A stretch of 43,992 bases of DNA, taken from Olavius sp. associated proteobacterium Delta 1 (GTDB lineage Bacteria > Desulfobacterota > Desulfobacteria > Desulfobacterales > JAFDCJ01). Position numbers and translations under genes: made by a program. Shown here one piece after another: positions 43,056 to 43,992 of the stretch. Position 1 is the stretch's first letter. The number at the start of each line of letters is the position of its first letter. Location: positions 1-43,992 of the forward strand of contig CACVKW010000439.1 in the NCBI GenBank assembly GCA_902749685.1, written 5' to 3'. The notes under the pieces were generated by a model. That model saw only the letters and a list, made by a program, of their open reading frames with translations, ran no database searches and had not been told where the DNA came from.

Positions 43056-43151
43056 GTGCCACTCCTTTAATGGGTCTTTTTGTAATTAGCAGATCGTTGC
43101 CTCAAACCGACAATGTTAATTCGTACCGTTGGCTATTTATGGTTGTGAAAA

Positions 43152-43275
43152 AGGATGATGCTGGTTGCTGGTTACTTGATGCTGGCAAAAGGGATCGCCT
43201 CGCTCCGCCTTTTTATAAAATTTGGTAGCATTCCTTCAACTACCGGTAACCAGCATCCAGCATCCAGTATCTGCA
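43152..43275. repeat. Modular inverted-repeat element M (GATGCTGGTTGCTGGT words)
   Basis: Left arm 43152-43186 (TGATGCTGGTTGCTGGTTAC), right arm 43238-43275 (GGTAACCAGCATCCAGCATC), complementary. The core GGGATCGCCTCGCTCCGCC then TTTTTATAAAATTTGG sits between. It fills the 284-nt gap between napD and napA. Confidence 0.7.
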
Positions 43276-43339
43276 TGTATTTGCAACACAATACACTGAA
43301 ACCATACGCATCTGTTAAGATTTTAGCCTAATAGAACGT

Positions 43340-43570
43340 TTATACATCCACATGACCGAAGGTCATGCCAAGAGATTCCAATGTTTTTAATTCCTTGAGT
43401 TTTTTCTGTAACGCCTTTTCCGTTTCTTCATCCGGCGTGTCGGTTATCAGGATCAGGATATTTTGATTATCGGCCGGCGTCGCTTCACAGTGATCAAGGG
43501 CTGTCAGGTCATTGAGCAATTCCTGCTTGGCCCCTTGCTTCGGGTATGCCAGGTAACTGAAAACGGGCAT
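43340..43570 (-). CDS. napD: NapD, Tat-proofreading chaperone of NapA
   Basis: A 76 aa protein of the NapD family, a small ferredoxin-fold-like cytoplasmic chaperone that binds the NapA twin-arginine signal and prevents early export. Visible pattern: MPVFSYLAYPKQG start, ILILITDTPDEE middle strand and LGMTFGHVDV end. It is shorter than the usual 85-90 aa. It is the first gene of the minus-strand nap operon; a strong palindromic operator lies 130-150 nt before it. Confidence 0.8.
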   Translation of the reverse strand: MPVFSYLAYPKQGAKQELLNDLTALDHCEATPADNQNILILITDTPDEETEKALQKKLKELKTLESLGMTFGHVDV

Positions 43571-43669
43571 CGATTCTCCTTAGTTATAAAATCCAATACC
43601 ACTTTTTTTTGTATCATTGGTGTTAAAGCTGTTTCGTTTTCCGTAAAGGGTCTAAATTAGAGGGAATTC

Positions 43670-43684
43670 TTGATTTTTTATCAA
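43670..43684. promoter_or_regulatory. Palindrome TTGAT-N5-ATCAA upstream of napD
   Basis: An Fnr-like inverted repeat, but with a 5-nt rather than the usual 4-nt centre. Its centre is about 32 nt (three helical turns) from the stronger palindrome at 43699-43720, on the promoter side. It may be a second binding site overlapping the -10 region of napD. Confidence 0.4.
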
Positions 43685-43698
43685 TATCGTAAGAAAAA

Positions 43699-43720
43699 TT
43701 AATTGACTTAAGTCAATTAA
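43699..43720. promoter_or_regulatory. Perfect Crp/Fnr-type operator of the nap operon
   Basis: A 22-nt perfect palindrome, TTAATTGACTT and its complement, containing TTGAC-TTAA-GTCAA. This fits Fnr/HcpR-like regulators of nitrogen-oxide and redox metabolism. If class II spaced (-41.5) the start would be near 43668. The same pattern occurs in weaker form at 16377-16390 before the nos genes. Confidence 0.7.
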
Positions 43721-43754
43721 CCCATATCAAAATTATATAGATTAAAAATACGGT

Positions 43755-43780
43755 AAAATACGTATTTTTTAAATATGAAT
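43755..43780. promoter_or_regulatory. AT-rich palindromes AAAATACGTATTTT and AATACTGTATT
   Basis: A 14-nt perfect palindrome at 43755-43768 is followed closely by an 11-nt palindrome with the same AATAC / GTATT half-sites (within 43777-43790). They lie upstream of the napD operator. A second regulator is possible; AT-rich chance similarity is also possible. Confidence 0.35.
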
Positions 43781-43889
43781 ACTGTATTTAAACACAGCGT
43801 CACAATAGTCTGAGTATTTGGCCGTTGGTATAATTGGCATAGGCATTAATTCTGACGAATTAGAACCACTTAAAAAAGCATCCTTGCAG

Positions 43890-43992
43890 GGTATACCCTA
43901 TAGTTGCATAAAATTTTGAAATCCAACTTAGCTGCTGCAATGAAGACCATTGAAAGTATAGACTGATCCTGGATTCTGGTTTCTGGATCCTG
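43890..43992. repeat. Dispersed 100-bp repeat, copy 2 (inverted)
   Basis: The reverse complement of this stretch matches 21607-21707 with close to 88 percent identity, including TATGCAACTATAGGG and CCAGAAACCAGAATCCAGG. It runs to the window edge and probably continues as a full element. A GGGTATACCC palindrome (43889-43898) marks its inner end. Confidence 0.75.

Noticed and set aside
43152..43275. Repeated CCAGCATCC words as a CRISPR array
   Set aside because: The words are contiguous, degenerate and mirrored in a second arm; there are no spacers of regular length.

Overview
The window looks like a chromosomal segment of an anaerobic or facultatively denitrifying Desulfobacterota-type bacterium (inference). 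Reasons: moderate GC; many c-type cytochromes; an alternative complex III; a clade II (Sec-exported) nitrous oxide reductase cluster with nosG/nosH instead of nosR; a periplasmic nitrate reductase lacking napC; a corrinoid/UroD-type methyltransferase pair; sigma-54 response regulators; and intergenic stem-forming repeats. No rRNA, tRNA, CRISPR array, transposase or phage gene was recognised.

Layout. 1-2029 (minus): a PhnD-like lipoprotein and a membrane sensor that stops early at an in-frame TAA. 2431-4089: corrinoid protein plus UroD-fold methyltransferase-like protein. 4313-8055: GAF histidine kinase, NtrC-type sigma-54 activator, a candidate activator site pair with a near-consensus -24/-12 promoter, and a stand-alone receiver protein. 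8468-16134: actABCDEF, complete alternative complex III. 16377-34339: nos region: candidate Crp/Fnr-type operator, small membrane ORF, nosZ, an unknown secreted protein, two cytochromes c, a NosB-like membrane protein, nosDFY, two NosL-family proteins, a second ABC transporter of the MacB/LolCD mechanotransmission class with a polytopic Cys-containing membrane protein, two more NosL-family lipoproteins, nosG, nosH and a monohaem cytochrome c. 34700-36283: a c-haem DUF3365-type sensor domain that ends where HAMP would begin, and an exported pentapeptide-repeat protein. 36860-43570 (minus): napD, napA, a tetrahaem NapB-like protein that looks internally duplicated, a NapM-like tetrahaem cytochrome, a Tat lipoprotein ferredoxin and an NrfD-type quinone-interacting subunit.

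How it may work (inference): menaquinol is oxidised by alternative complex III, and in parallel by NosGH; electrons pass through periplasmic cytochromes c to NosZ. NosDFY and NosL proteins mature the copper sites, perhaps helped by the second ABC module. The nap operon takes electrons from quinol through an NrfC/NrfD-like module and multihaem cytochromes. A shared TTGAC-N4-GTCAA type operator lies in front of nap and at the act/nos junction, suggesting joint control by a Crp/Fnr-family regulator encoded elsewhere.

The spaces between operons hold a family of modular inverted-repeat elements: stems made of degenerate short tandem words, with a shared core containing GAGCGAAGCGA. Two further dispersed repeats (about 100 bp and about 70 bp) are each present twice.
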